From NCBI RefSeq assembly GCF_932274485.2, contig NC_065880.2:72969730-73033729 (forward strand): a DNA stretch of 64,000 nt, read 5' to 3'. The notes under the pieces are model-generated. The model was not told where the DNA came from and ran no database searches. It worked only from the letters and a program-made list of their open reading frames with translations. Shown here piece by piece: positions 1 through 10,760 of this stretch. Source of the DNA: Patella vulgata. Its lineage: Eukaryota > Mollusca > Gastropoda > Patellidae. A program made the translations under genes and the position numbers. Within the stretch, counting starts at the first letter, position 1. Each line of letters opens with the position of its first letter.

Positions 1-707
1 ATAATCAGTAAATGTTCATATTTTTGCACCAAAATAGATAATTTTGGATCAAATTTTCTTTTACTGATAATTGATAAGTTCGTAAATAGTATTGTACGAT
101 GGATCAATAGGCCATTAATATTTCGATATTGACCCCTTTCTATAGAAATCAATATATAATTGGCAAGAGTTATACAATCGTAATGTGCTCAACAACCCTT
201 GTTTTACTTATGAATATTTATCTCCCCAAGAAAAAGTTCCAAAATCATTTAATTGGTTAACATCAAATTGGTCAATATCAAAGTATATGAGTAAAATAAT
301 GAAAGATATTTTATACCCTGGCTTAGACAAGCTGCTGTAGATATTACATCAAATTAATAAGCTTATTATTACATTATGTAATATTTGAATCAATTTTTTT
401 TAATTTTATTAAATTGTTATTAAATTGTTTATTTCTGTGTTTAATTTGATTAGTTTTTCTTATTCTCTTATTCAAATTTCATAGAATCTGATTCCAAACC
501 CATCTAGCTTTAGTTTTACATTCTAAATATAGAGCAGTGTAATATGACACTTATACAATACACCATCTGAATAGATAATAATTGGGCTACAATTTATTGT
601 CTTTGAGAGGTTGATGACAGGATTCTCTTCAACAAATCTTTGAGGTCACATTCCCAAACTTGAAGAAATCTGGCTGATTTCTAGTTGGTCTTAAGACTGT
701 ATACATG
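1..707. other. AT-rich stretch, no gene seen
   Basis: No open frame, RNA gene or recognisable repeat was found here. It may be intronic if the candidate terminal exon at 2865-2986 belongs to a gene entering from the left. Confidence 0.5.
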
Positions 708-900
708 TAGTTGTTCCTATGTCGCACGTTACATTAATCTAGAACTGATCATATTGATATTCATATGTCACACGTTAAATTAATCTACGTCTGGTCATAT
801 AGTTGTTAATATGTCACGCGTTAAATTAATCTATGAGTTGTTCTTTTTTTGTTTATGTCGCACTTTAAATTAATCAACGATTGATACTTCAGTTGTTCAT
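708..900. repeat. Minisatellite, about 46 bp x 4
   Basis: Four diverged units each carry a core like TATGTCRCACGTTAAATTAA, starting near 718, 764, 810 and 853. The spacing is about 43-46 bp. The array runs into the SINE-A copy that follows. Confidence 0.75.
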
Positions 901-901
901 A

Positions 902-1112
902 GGGTGTTGGATGGCCGATTGGTTAACGCGTACGTGTTGGATTAGAAGGTCTGTTATTAAGTCAAGTGGCGTGGTCACAAGGATTATGTTCGCCTGTTCA
1001 ACCTCGTGGAGTTTCTCCGGGTCCTCCGGTTTCCTCCCGCTGCTAAAGACCCCTACGCGCAAACGAATTATTGAAATAAAATTGAGCCATATGTTAGTCT
1101 CGAAATTACGCC
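902..1112 (+). mobile_element. SINE-A, tRNA-derived, sense copy
   Basis: The head has a tRNA-like A box (TGGCCGATTGGTTAACGCG). The body has the family blocks 'TCTCCGGGTCCTCCGG' and 'AATTATTGAAATAAAATTG', and ends near the 'CATATGTTAGTC' block. The usual 3' tail is missing, replaced by the start of the 143-bp array. Confidence 0.75.
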
Positions 1113-1136
1113 CATTTCTTGTATTTGTTTGTTTGT

Positions 1137-1918
1137 CGTCTACAGGCCGCATTTCTTAACGTATCATCTTGAAACTTTGCATACTTATTCCTTATGCCCT
1201 AAGGAACATCCCTATTTGTTTGTGGTGCATGCCCACCTCCAGGGTCAGAGCCATGCCCATTTTCTTTTTGTGTGTCTATGTGTCGCCTACAGGCCGCAAT
1301 TCTTAATCGATTCTCTTGAAAACTTTTCATGCTTATTCCTTATGCCCTAAGGATGACCTCTTATATTTTTGGTGCATGGCCAACCCCCTAGAAGAGAGCC
1401 ACGCCCAATTTTTGTGTGTGTCTGTGTTTCGCCTACAGGCCGCAATTATTAACAGACCCTTTTGAAACTTTGCATACCTATTCCTTATACACTAAGGATG
1501 AATCCTATTGTTTTTTTGGCGAATGCCTGACCCCCAGGGACAGAGCCACACCCATGTTTTCTTTGTGTATTGCCTACAGGTCACAATTCTTAATGGATCG
1601 TCTTGGAACTTGGCATAAATATTCCTTATAGCCTAAGGACGGCAACTATTAATTTTGGTACGTGCCCCGGCCCCCAGGGGCAGAGGCACACTTAATTTTT
1701 ATGTTTATCGTATACAGGCCGCAATTCTAAATGGATCAGCTTGGAACTTGGCATATGTATACCTTATAGTTTAAGGGTGGCAACTATTGATTATGGTGCA
1801 TGTCCCGATCCCCAGGGGCAGAGCCACGCCCAATTTATGTGTTTATCTTGGAACTTGGTATACTTATTCCTTATACCCTAAGGACTGCAACTATTGATTT
1901 TGGTACATGACCACTTGT
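1137..1918. repeat. Tandem array, about 138-147 bp x 5.5
   Basis: The phrase CTACAGGCCGCAATTCTTAA recurs near 1141, 1288, 1434, 1575 and 1713, with spacing of 147, 146, 141 and 138 bp. Each unit also holds a block like 'CAGAGCCACGCCCA'. Short open frames across the units are by-products of the repetition. The array ends about 45 bp before the inverted-repeat element at 1966. Confidence 0.85.
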
Positions 1919-1965
1919 CTCTTGTCATGTTACAGTCATTGCAGCGTTAGCGATGCTCTAGTTTT

Positions 1966-2658
1966 ATACGCCCACATTTTATGTACACGCATACTGTCGT
2001 CGCCCCTGTCCATCCGTTCGCAATTTGTTTGTAGACCATCTATGTGACAATTTTTATCCGATTTACACGGAATTTACAGAGATCTTGGTTCCTTGCGATA
2101 TTGGCATGTATCGGACCATAACTTATGGCTTATGGAGCCTGATTGTACGAAAATTCATGTTTTTATCTGATTGTGATGAGACATGAAATGTATGTTTACA
2201 TCTCAAAGATATTCGCCAATATTGGGCCGTAACTGCCTGGATTATGGCCACTGATTGTACGAAAAATAGAGTTTTTAACTTCTGGATCCTCTAGAGTTCA
2301 CAACTTTTACTCAATTTACAAAATTGTTTAAATATATCACCGTTACACCTTAATGACGGTTGAGTTCGAATTTCGTGAAAAATCGGACGAAACTGCTATA
2401 CAAAATGGTCGCTACTCGTAGACAAATTTAATAGTGTAAAAGTATGTAATACCAATGTTGTTGAAACTCTAGACGTCAAATTGTTTATCCGATTTTTACG
2501 AAACTTAAAATATAGGTTTATATCCCAAAGATCTTGGTTCTTTTCAATATTGGCATGTATCGGACCATCACTTCCTGCATATTGGCCCTGGTTGTACAAA
2601 AAAAAAATTGCACTTTTTTTTAACCTTGTTCTCTGTCTCTTGCAAAATGCGGGCGTAC
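1966..2658 (-). mobile_element. Inverted-repeat element with 333-bp-type units, diverged copy
   Basis: It begins with ATACGCCCACATTTT and ends with the diverged inverse GCAAAATGCGGGCGTAC. The inside matches, in reverse, the units of the large element at 52454-54200, including the 'GACGACAATATACGTCC'-type end and the 'GGGCCATAATTC'-type blocks. It holds about one and a half units and no transposase. The superfamily is unknown; see the copy at 52454. Confidence 0.65.
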
Positions 2659-2864
2659 ATGAAGCTTGCATGGCAACCAATGGTTGTAGCTTATAGTACG
2701 CGAGTTTAACATAGTCTTTTCAAATGCGTACATGGTTGTAGTCAAAGGGGAGACAATATTTTAATGATATTGATACTTGGGACAGGCACACAACTGTCTC
2801 GTCTAAATTTATTATATATTTTATATAGAATTGTTAAAAGTTCATTCTATACTTTATTTTGTAG

Positions 2865-2986
2865 AATTGTTAGATATTCACGATGATGATGCTGAGGAGA
2901 CAAATCCTACAGACACAGACCAATCTATCTGTGACCCAGCAGTCATTGACCAAAATGGGACAACAATCACTGACCTAAATGACTAG
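2865..2986 (+). CDS. Candidate 3'-terminal coding exon, gene unknown
   Basis: A pyrimidine-rich acceptor ending TTTGTAG at 2864 is followed by 39 sense codons and a TAG stop at 2984-2986. The peptide is acidic and rich in D, T and E (core DIHDDDAEETNPTDTDQS). It resembles a disordered C-terminus rather than a domain. An AATAAA polyadenylation signal at 3280-3285 would give a 3'UTR of about 300 bp. No upstream exon was found in 1-2864, so the rest of the gene would lie left of the window. The product is not recognised. It could be chance, since a 39-codon frame is short. Confidence 0.35.
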
Positions 2987-3352
2987 TCAATCATTGACCC
3001 AACTGTCAGTGTTCCATCATCAGTTAGTAAACCAATCGTATTTACATTAGTGACATGAAGCCTATTTAATTTTAATTATTTCCGTTAATTTCTTCTGGAG
3101 TTATGCCCCTTGTTTCACTTTGTTAAACCATGTGAACGTTCTAACAACTAAAAGTTACCATCAGCTGATCTGTATGAAATTATATACATTATTTAAATTA
3201 GCATATCATATATCTGTCTTCATTTGCTAAGTATGGTGAAGGAAAAAGAACGTTAAGCCCCATATTACTTCAAAATATCAATAAATATGTTTTCAATTTT
3301 GTGTCAAATTTCAGATTACTAATTCCATCAGGGAGTAAGATATATCTCAGCC

Positions 3353-3570
3353 GGGTGGGGGTGGTTGGCCGAATGTTTAACGCGTGCGCGTTGCATCACA
3401 AGGACTGCCATTGAGTCAAATGAAATGACGTGTTTTCAATTCCTGTGTCCTCTGCCCCCCCCCCCAACTCCTAAAGACCCCTATTCGCAAGCATATTATT
3501 AAAATAAAATTGAACTATATCCTAGTCCCGAAATGACCTAGTTTGTTTCGTGTGGACGTTAAACCCATCC
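3353..3570 (+). mobile_element. SINE-A, sense copy with 3' tail
   Basis: The A-box-like start TGGCCGAATGTTTAACGCG is followed by the family body. It ends in TGGACGTTAAACCCATCCCC, the tail shared with SINE-B. Confidence 0.75.
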
Positions 3571-3710
3571 CCCTAACCCCCAGTCAGTCCAATTGGTCAC
3601 AAAAATGCACCACACCAGATTGCAGCAATAAACTTTGGCAATGAATGCTTACATTTTATGGACATTATATTCTTAATATTGGGTCTAGATTGTGAACCAA
3701 TATTAGGGCG

Positions 3711-3770
3711 TGACAAGGAATGTGTCTAAGTCACAAGTGACAAGGAATGTGTCTAAGTCACAAGTGACAA
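3711..3770. repeat. 27-bp perfect tandem duplication
   Basis: The units 3711-3737 and 3738-3764 are identical and begin TGACAAGGAATGTG. A partial third unit follows. Confidence 0.9.
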
Positions 3771-3879
3771 TAGCTATATGAAACCAAAAGGTATCCATTA
3801 AGGTATATATTAGACTTTTGTTTATAAAATTTACTTCTGAGTCTTGGAGATGTATTCGGCTTTATAAAAACACTAAAAG

Positions 3880-4055
3880 AATGCCCGGCTTCGCTCGGGG
3901 GTCATAACCCCGAAACCGGAAGTGGTAGCCTGGCCTATGTTACTCCCCGGTCCGAGCTACCCCTATACCCCAAATTTCAGACTCGGGGCAGATATAGTGT
4001 AGCCGCCAACCCCGAACAGACAGACAAACGTCACAAATATTAGTATAGATTATTA
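3880..4055 (+). mobile_element. Possible RTE-type LINE 3' end
   Basis: This is a GC-rich insert (GCCCGGCTTCGCTCGG) ending in ACAGACAGACAAACG and then AATATTAGTATAGATTA. That arrangement resembles the 3' ends of RTE-clade non-LTR elements in invertebrates. No coding remnant is present, so the call rests on appearance only. Confidence 0.3.
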
Positions 4056-4117
4056 TGAAGAATGCGGGTTTCGTGAGTTTTTCATCAAAAGTCCATATTT
4101 AAAGAGAAGGGGCGGGG

Positions 4118-4265
4118 TATAGTTTTATCGTCCACTAGGTCATTTCAATAAATCAGCTTGCGCATAGGGCCCGGGGAAAACCCACGAGGTAAGGAGCGAT
4201 CATTCTCCTTTTCACTTTAATTCAACTTCACTTGAATCAATGACAGACCTTATGATCTAACCTCG
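4118..4265 (-). mobile_element. SINE-A, antisense, shortened
   Basis: It reads GTCCACTAGGTCATTTCAATA, then the 'GGGAAAACCCACGAGG' block, then 'GACAGACCTTATGATC'. This is the reverse of the family consensus, with internal loss. Confidence 0.65.
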
Positions 4266-5279
4266 CCCTCTCAAACTAAATAACTCTTTAACGAAAATAT
4301 AAGTTTTATTTAACAATTCATTTTAATATTTCAAAATTACACCTATTATAGATAACACATTGACAATATTTTTACATCAATAAAATATAATTGTGACAAT
4401 ACGTAATACGTTTATCGGAAATATTTTAAACTATTCAGGTAAGATAAGATATTAAGATGTTTGTTGCATCAACTCGTACATCCAATGAAAAATATAATGG
4501 CCTAAATCCGATTAGAAAATGACCTGCCCGCCTCTGGCATCAAGATGTCCATTAATGAGAGCATGACGTCAACAAAGTATAATACATTATCAAAATCTTC
4601 TCCTTTCAACGACCCACAAACGTGGAGCGACTCTCGTTTTAAAAAAAATAAAATCGTCCAACATTTGAGCTGGAAATATTAACCGTCTTGTTAGCACAAC
4701 AGAAACACAAATAATCAATAGAATATATTTACAATTAATTTCATTTAAATTATTTAAAATAATAAGTTCATGGATGGGAGTTCAAACTGCAACGTTCCCC
4801 TTTTCATCTCCCAAACCTTGGCTGATAAATTTTCACGGTAAGTAATTCATAAAATAATTTTTTTAATTAAAAAAGGTATATCTGAATTGATTTAAAATTA
4901 GGGAAACATACGCCCACGGCAGCTAAGTCGTCCGTGTATAGTCCACACGAATTTTTGCATATTTATTATTTGTAGGTAATAGGACCCCATTAAATAACTA
5001 TAGTTCATCCTGATGCTAGGAGTTGGTATACAAAACAATTTACAATGTATAGATTTGTTCATCTTATGAACGCCAAAGGCAACAACTCAAAGTAATTCTA
5101 TATCGGTTTCTTCATCTAGTGAACATAAACATTGTGTGTGTAAATATAAGGAACAGTAACTCTAGATGTAATCATTGTAATGAATTAACAACTGTGAATA
5201 CATTTCACGTCAATCGGGTTATGACTTTAGTCTCTGGAGTGCCCATAGATTATTCAACGTGATCAAGGACCATAAACTC
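4266..5279. other. Intergenic, nothing recognised
   Basis: AT-rich unique-looking sequence. No open frame, repeat ends or RNA-like structure could be supported. Confidence 0.5.
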
Positions 5280-6035
5280 TTAAGCCCGGCCCATACCGCC
5301 ACGACTTGCCCAGACACTACCCAACGCAACGTCTTGTCTCAGATAATCAGTGCAGTGTGGACAGTCCCACGACCACGATTCAATCGATTTCTGTCGCGTC
5401 GTGGCCTGTCGGCCCGATTGAACATGTTCAATCGTAGTCGGATGCAGTCGTAACTTATCGTGTTTGTGTGGACACTCACACGACGCGATCAATTGTCTTA
5501 CTGATGTTTAGCCAATCAGAGAGTAGCATTATGCTTCCGGTTTACTTTTGGAATCACTCGCTAGAGGGAAGTGGCGTAACTCATGACGCATAATCTGTGA
5601 GAGTTGGACCTGTGTGGACGGGTACCGTCGTAGGTAAGTGAAGTAAAGCCCGGCCCATACCGCCACGACTTGCACAGACTCTACCCAACGCAACGTCTTG
5701 TCTCAGATAATCAGTGCCGTGTGGACAGTCCCACGACCACGATTCAATCGATTTCCGTCGCGTCGGGGACCGTCGGCCCTATTGAACATGTTCAATTGTA
5801 GTCGGATGCAGTTGGTTGCAGTCGTAACTTATGCTTCCGGTTTACTTTTGGAATCACTCGCTAGAGGGAAGTGGCGTAACTCACGACGCATAATCTGTGA
5901 GAGTCGGGCCTGTGTGGACTGGTACCGTCGTAGGCAAGTGAAGTAAAGGCGCGACCCGATTTTTTTTTACAACTACCCAAGACGCCGAGTCCTGTCGGCT
6001 TGTGTGTAGTCGTAGCGGTATGGGCCGGGCTTTAA
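5280..6035. mobile_element. TTAA-flanked inverted-repeat element with internal duplication
   Basis: The left end is TTAAGCCCGGCCCATACCGC and the right end is GCGGTATGGGCCGGGCTTTAA, a near-perfect terminal inverted repeat. Inside, a segment of about 300-360 bp occurs twice in direct order (about 5284-5646 and 5647-5945); the second copy restarts with the same terminal motif. The element is GC-richer than its surroundings. It has no transposase, so it is non-autonomous. TTAA at both ends suggests a piggyBac- or Kolobok-like mobiliser, but this is inference. Short frames at 5259-5453 and 5698-5946 are shadows of the duplication. Confidence 0.75.
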
Positions 6036-7519
6036 AGACAATTAAAGACAATCGGACACGCCCGACGGAAGGAAATTCATATTGTCAGTTTAACCAAATC
6101 TGGATCCTTGGGTGGGGGGGGGGCGAAAATTTACACTAATAAACACATTTTTACAAATTATTAAGAGGACGGAGGGGGGGGGGCACTCTAGCCTCTGGAG
6201 CTAAACAAAATGACGGATGGACGGCCGTTGTCGACGATATACGATAACATTTCAATAAAAGCTATACAAATTATAGTCCCAGTATCAGCAATAAACACTT
6301 CATAAATTTATACAATTTAAAAAACTGAAATCTAGCGCCATGAAATCACACCTAAAATATACTTGAATGTTAATACAGATTTAAGCTTCTGCATGAAATG
6401 AACTATTATTAGTGAAACAATTTATATATTACAATTTAAAAAATTGAAGTTCAGCCCCGTGAAATCATAACCATGGACCTTATTATAAGGTCCATGTCAT
6501 AACTAAAATACATTTCAATATTACTTATTAATACAGATTTAGCTTTCGGCGTGATGTGAACTAAAAACGTTAATAATGATGGCTTAAATTTATTTTATGA
6601 TATGTAACAAACAACGGGGATTTACCTTAAAATATACCTTAATATTTATAGGTTACTAAATGATTAGAATTCTTGGAAGTATGAGAGTTTGTTGACTTCA
6701 CTTGATGTCGGGTTTAACGTCCGCGTCCACCTAGGTGATATCGCAGACAAACTTGCAAAAAGAGCAGTGGTAAGTGAGAGGCTCAATAGCGTTGGAGAGG
6801 CTCGTCTAGCGTAGGTTGGAGATAGATCAATCTGATTAAAATACAGATCTATATTTCGTTTCGTTTTTTTGTATACTTTCGATAACCTACACTACATAAA
6901 AACAAGTAAAACGAAATTTTGAATTAAAAAAATGAAACGAAATAGAGTCTGGGTTTTATCGTTTCCATTTCCACATTTAAAGGCACAATCCTACCTTTTG
7001 AATTACAGTGTCTAAGGGTGGTGTTAAACAACCATTTATTGGCTCTATCCAAAGCGTTGCGACTGGGTACAAGTAATATGGGAGTTCTCCGTCAAAATAC
7101 TCCGATACTGACCAAATTTGTATAAATTATAGATGATCAACAGACACTTAATCAGTATTATTAATTGCTGTAACAATTGGATTGAAATACCAGATACTCG
7201 ATGGAGGAATTTATGTGACTGCGTGGTTGGTTATTTTTCTAATTATTATTTATAAAGTGAAAGTATAGAATGAAGTTATCTAGACCAAACTGCTCCTTGA
7301 TTAAGAATAGGTATGGTTTAACGTTCATAATCAAATGGAATCAAATGAACTAGGGTCCTATACGTCCTGCACAACTGACAACCGCTTTCAATTTTTTAAA
7401 ATGAGAGCTTGGCAGTTGCAGTGCGCTATGAGAGAAAATTTTGCAAGTCAGCGGAGTGTTTATAAATGTATATAGTGTTGCTAAAAGGGGGGCGGGGATT
7501 TTTTGAAAGTTTGTTTTCG
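6036..7519. other. Intergenic, with two G-tracts and a MITE fragment
   Basis: G-runs lie near 6113-6123 and 6173-6183. A fragment of the inverted-repeat element at 45286 lies at about 6828-6920 and includes TCTGATTAAAATACAGATCT. Nothing else was recognised. Confidence 0.5.
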
Positions 7520-8050
7520 CTAATCTAAATCTGGCTCTTTTACATCATCTTCACGGCTATTCAGAGCTTCTTGTAATTGTTTGAGATAATATCGTTTAAC
7601 AGCTTCATCTCGTGCTTGTTTGACCATAGATATAATATTTTCAACGTCTCTATCAACCTGAGCACAGGCTTCCTCCTTCCATTTATCCAAATCGTCTTGT
7701 CGTTTTTGCAGTTGTGCTTTATACACTTCCAATTCTTCCGTCTTTGCTTTCATCTGTCCAATATGATCTCTCAATCTCTGCCTAGCCCACGGTTCGACCT
7801 CTTCCAGTGTTTGGACCCAGTGATTTGGTTCTCGGTGTTCATCTGCTAAGCATTTCATACACAAAGTTTTCTGACAATCTCTACAGTACCGACATAACTC
7901 TTCTGTTGTGTGAACGTTACAGAAGTGTTTTTCCCTAGTTTCTTCATCGCCGTCTGCCGAGGTGCTTGTTTCGCCGTTTTCTTCCGGTTTCGTTTCTCCA
8001 TCATCTTCGCTGGACTTCGGTTTGTCATCGGGCGGAAATGCTTCAGCCAT
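7520..8050 (-). CDS. B-box zinc-finger/coiled-coil protein (TRIM-like, no RING)
   Basis: The 176-aa frame reads from ATG to stop without an intron. Residues 1-40 are acidic and low-complexity. Residues 44-77 form a B-box-type zinc site with ligands C44, H47, C56, C59, C64, C67, H72 and H77. Residues about 95-165 are charged and heptad-like, a likely coiled coil for self-association. B-boxes occur in TRIM proteins, which are ubiquitin ligases or scaffolds, but there is no RING before the B-box and no NHL or SPRY domain after it. A catalytic role is therefore not supported. It may be a short scaffold, or the single coding exon of a larger gene whose other exons I did not find. Neighbours are repeats, so context gives no hint of function. 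Confidence 0.75.
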   Translation of the reverse strand: MAEAFPPDDKPKSSEDDGETKPEENGETSTSADGDEETREKHFCNVHTTEELCRYCRDCQKTLCMKCLADEHREPNHWVQTLEEVEPWARQRLRDHIGQMKAKTEELEVYKAQLQKRQDDLDKWKEEACAQVDRDVENIISMVKQARDEAVKRYYLKQLQEALNSREDDVKEPDLD

Positions 8051-8707
8051 TCCTTAAAAAATGATTGAATAAAATAACAATGTTATTTTACATGATAGGC
8101 TATTTATATAATAAATTATAGACGTTTACAACAAATACTAGCTATATACAACCGGGAGGTCCCGGGTTCGATCCCGGTGTTGCCGGCGGACAGTTGTGTT
8201 TCCGCCTACTTTTTCAATCCGTTTAACAGAGGTAAACGCGAAAGCCTTCTTATAAGTCTGTATAAAGTCGCGGACTTTTATAAATTCAAATACCTTCTAT
8301 ATGTGACGTCAAATCATGCGGCGTTGATCATTGGCTGGATGGCGCACTCATTGTTTACATAACGTAAACTGGTCCGGGCAGAATGATGCCTTTTACTCAT
8401 TTTATATATTTACACTAAATAGGAAATCTTTTTTATCCAGATATACTTCAAACACCTTTATTCATTTTTTTAATAGGCTACTTCAAAAAAAAAACCAACC
8501 CAAAAATGTTATAGAATTAAGTACTGGAATAGACTATACAAATTTCCAAATAATTATATTAAAAAATTAATAAGAAAAACGATTAATATGGATTAGATGG
8601 ACTTTTAAAACTAATAAGAATATGATAACATGCAATATCTTGATGTTTTGAACCATTTGGAAAAAATATCAAAACAATACTTCGATTGATCGCAAAACTC
8701 TTACCAT
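8051..8707. other. Region upstream of B-box gene; SINE-B head fragment
   Basis: At about 8150-8195 there is a B-box-like GGGTTCGATCCCGGTGTTG, the second promoter block of SINE-B heads, without the A box or the body. It is not a tRNA gene. The rest is AT-rich with no supported feature. Confidence 0.5.
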
Positions 8708-8945
8708 CAGAATCCACGGCAGCTCAGTGAGTAGGGAGTTCATCTGATTTTCCGTCGTGGTTCCCCTTGTCAGGGTTACTGGACGGAGGCCTGGCATAGT
8801 CGTTCAGATGGGATAAAATCCGCGGTCCCGTGTACATATTTGAATTCGAAGTAAGAGTTGGTCGTAGTGCCGCTGTCCCGGCAAAATTTCCCTCATAGAA
8901 CACTGCAAGGTGTATTAAACTCCATTTCATTTTATTTCATTTCTT
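8708..8945 (+). mobile_element. SINE-B, sense copy
   Basis: It starts CACGGCAGCTCAGTGAGTAG and carries the body blocks 'GTCGTTCAGATGGGATAAAA' and 'GCAAAATTTCCCTCATAG'. It ends in a diverged tail, ATTAAACTCCATTTCATTTT. Confidence 0.75.
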
Positions 8946-9519
8946 TTACCATTAACGCGTAAAACTCAAATGTAGATGGCGCTCGCGTATATGGTTCAAC
9001 TACCGGCCATATCCTAAATACCACAACACAACAATGTTTCCTTATTATATTCTATGTACCGTAATATCCAATGCCTTTATAATCCACCAGTGCATTATAT
9101 TGAAATGATTGGTGGTATTTACAATGTACACAATGTTCCATGCAATCACTTGACTATACGTACAGCGAATGGAGAATTTTAAAAGAAGACATCAGTCTAC
9201 CCAGTCTGTCTCATACTCTCACTCACACTGTTGAATGTTTCAATGTTTACATTGATATACTGTGACTTCGCAATATTTACCTGTAATATATTCGATTATC
9301 CACTATAGACCGTAATAAACCAATTATTGTTGTCTCTACCTTTTAATTATTAACATACCATAATACAGATTTAACGTCAACAAACACAAAACAATATTAC
9401 TTTACAATACATCCAAGCTTGAACGCATTATATCACGTGATACCTGTTCATGGCGGCCGATGGCGCGTTCGGGCGTTAAGCCACACATTGCTAGTCTGTA
9501 ATACAAATGATTGAATGAA
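8946..9519. other. Intergenic, nothing recognised
   Basis: AT-rich sequence without a supported coding frame or repeat boundary. Confidence 0.5.
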
Positions 9520-10440
9520 TGAGCGTTTAGCGCCCATTTGACACAAACTAGGTCATTTCGAGATTAACACGTGGTTCAATTTTATTTCAATAATTCGCTT
9601 GCGCGTATGAAACACGTATGCAATGAGTACACAACGGTACTGGACACAAAACAACGTATGCAAAAAGCACACAGCGGACGAGCAAACTTTCGGGGGTGGC
9701 TCCATCCGTTTTCATCCGCTCCAGAAATTGACAAAATTGACGAAAATTTGCGAAAACGGAAAAGAACGAACGTGGGAAGTATGTAGCGGGGATGTTAAAT
9801 GGATGTTCATCGGAAGCCTAACGGATGAAAGCTGATGGAAGTTGATGACAGCTCCGAAGGGGTAAGGCAAACTCCAGACATCCTTCAATATTATACCAGA
9901 TACAAACGCTTTGTCCGAGATGTATACGCTTACATCCTTTCTATTTCCGTGCTACTAACGATGTATAGACGTTACATGTACCTTATCTTTCTTCCCTCTT
10001 TCCGTTTTCAACTGGAGCGGATGTGAGTTGCGAGGATGCCCAAAGGATGCAGAGAGGATACAGTGGACGTTTAACGGATGATAACGGACATGGAACGTTT
10101 GGTGCTCGTATATGTCGCACATTTACATCGTACACGGCAGAAAGTTCATCCGTTATAAAAGTTTTGTGCAGCTCAAAACTTTTTGCGCGGATGAAATCAA
10201 AGTGAAGGGATGCTCGATGGATAGAGCGTATGAAACACGTATGCAATGAGTACACAACGAATGCATGGCGTTTTCAAACGGAGGGCACGTTTTTTTCACC
10301 GTTTTACTTCCTCTTTGCATCCGTAAGTGCAGTGGGACCAGGCCTTAACGTACAAGCAGGGATTCGAAACCACACCACATAGACCTTGTAATTTCACGCA
10401 CACGCGTTAAACCACTATGTCAATCGACCACACTCACCCC
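9520..10440 (-). mobile_element. SINE-A interrupted by a 740-bp unknown element
   Basis: The SINE-A 3' part (antisense) lies at about 9520-9605 and its tRNA-like head at about 10346-10440. The middle of the SINE is missing and replaced by 9606-10345. The insert has a 30-bp direct repeat starting ATGAAACACGTATGCAATGA at about 9607 and 10229. It ends in GCAGTGGGACCAGGCCTTAA. Its internal open frames (60-90 aa) resemble nothing known. The superfamily is unknown. Confidence 0.55.
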
Positions 10441-10760
10441 TGCCCGGACTCGGTTAATGAAGACGGGCATGTGCGTTATACAGTGTGCTACGAGGGAAAT
10501 TTTGCCCGGACAGTGACGCTATTCGATCAACTCATATCGAGTTCCAACTGCCAAGAGATTGCCAATGTGTACACGGGACCTCGGTTTTTCGTCCCATCCG
10601 AACGACTATACGTTTCCCAGCCAACGCAGGGATCGAATACGGGACCTCCATTTAACGAATCAACGTCTTACTCACAGAGCCACCGCATGACTACCGCGGG
10701 GGATATTTTACCCGAATGGCAATTGAATTCTGCAAGGGATCTTTAATGTGCATTACCCCT
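10441..10760 (-). mobile_element. SINE-B, antisense copy
   Basis: It reads 'GAAGACGGGCATGTGCGTTA', then 'GTGCTACGAGGGAAATTTTG', then 'TTTTTCGTCCCATCCGAACG', then a head-like 'CTTACTCACAGAGCCACCG'. This is the full order of the SINE-B body in reverse. An open frame across it (10417-10746) is not a gene. Confidence 0.8.

Noticed and set aside
881-1159. Overlapping frames on both strands (about 90 codons)
   Set aside because: They coincide with a SINE-A copy, and no family is recognised.
1137-1918. CRISPR array
   Set aside because: The repeats are 138-147 bp with no short repeat/unique spacer pattern, and the genome is animal.
5259-5946. Small paralogous proteins from similar frames
   Set aside because: The similarity comes from the internal duplication of the TTAA element.
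8150-8195. tRNA gene
   Set aside because: Only a B-box-like block is present, without acceptor stem or A box. It matches SINE-B heads.
9983-10255. 90-codon minus-strand frame
   Set aside because: It lies inside the unknown 740-bp insert. No domain; several overlapping frames of similar length on both strands suggest chance.
10417-10746. 109-codon plus-strand frame
   Set aside because: It is a reversed SINE-B read through.
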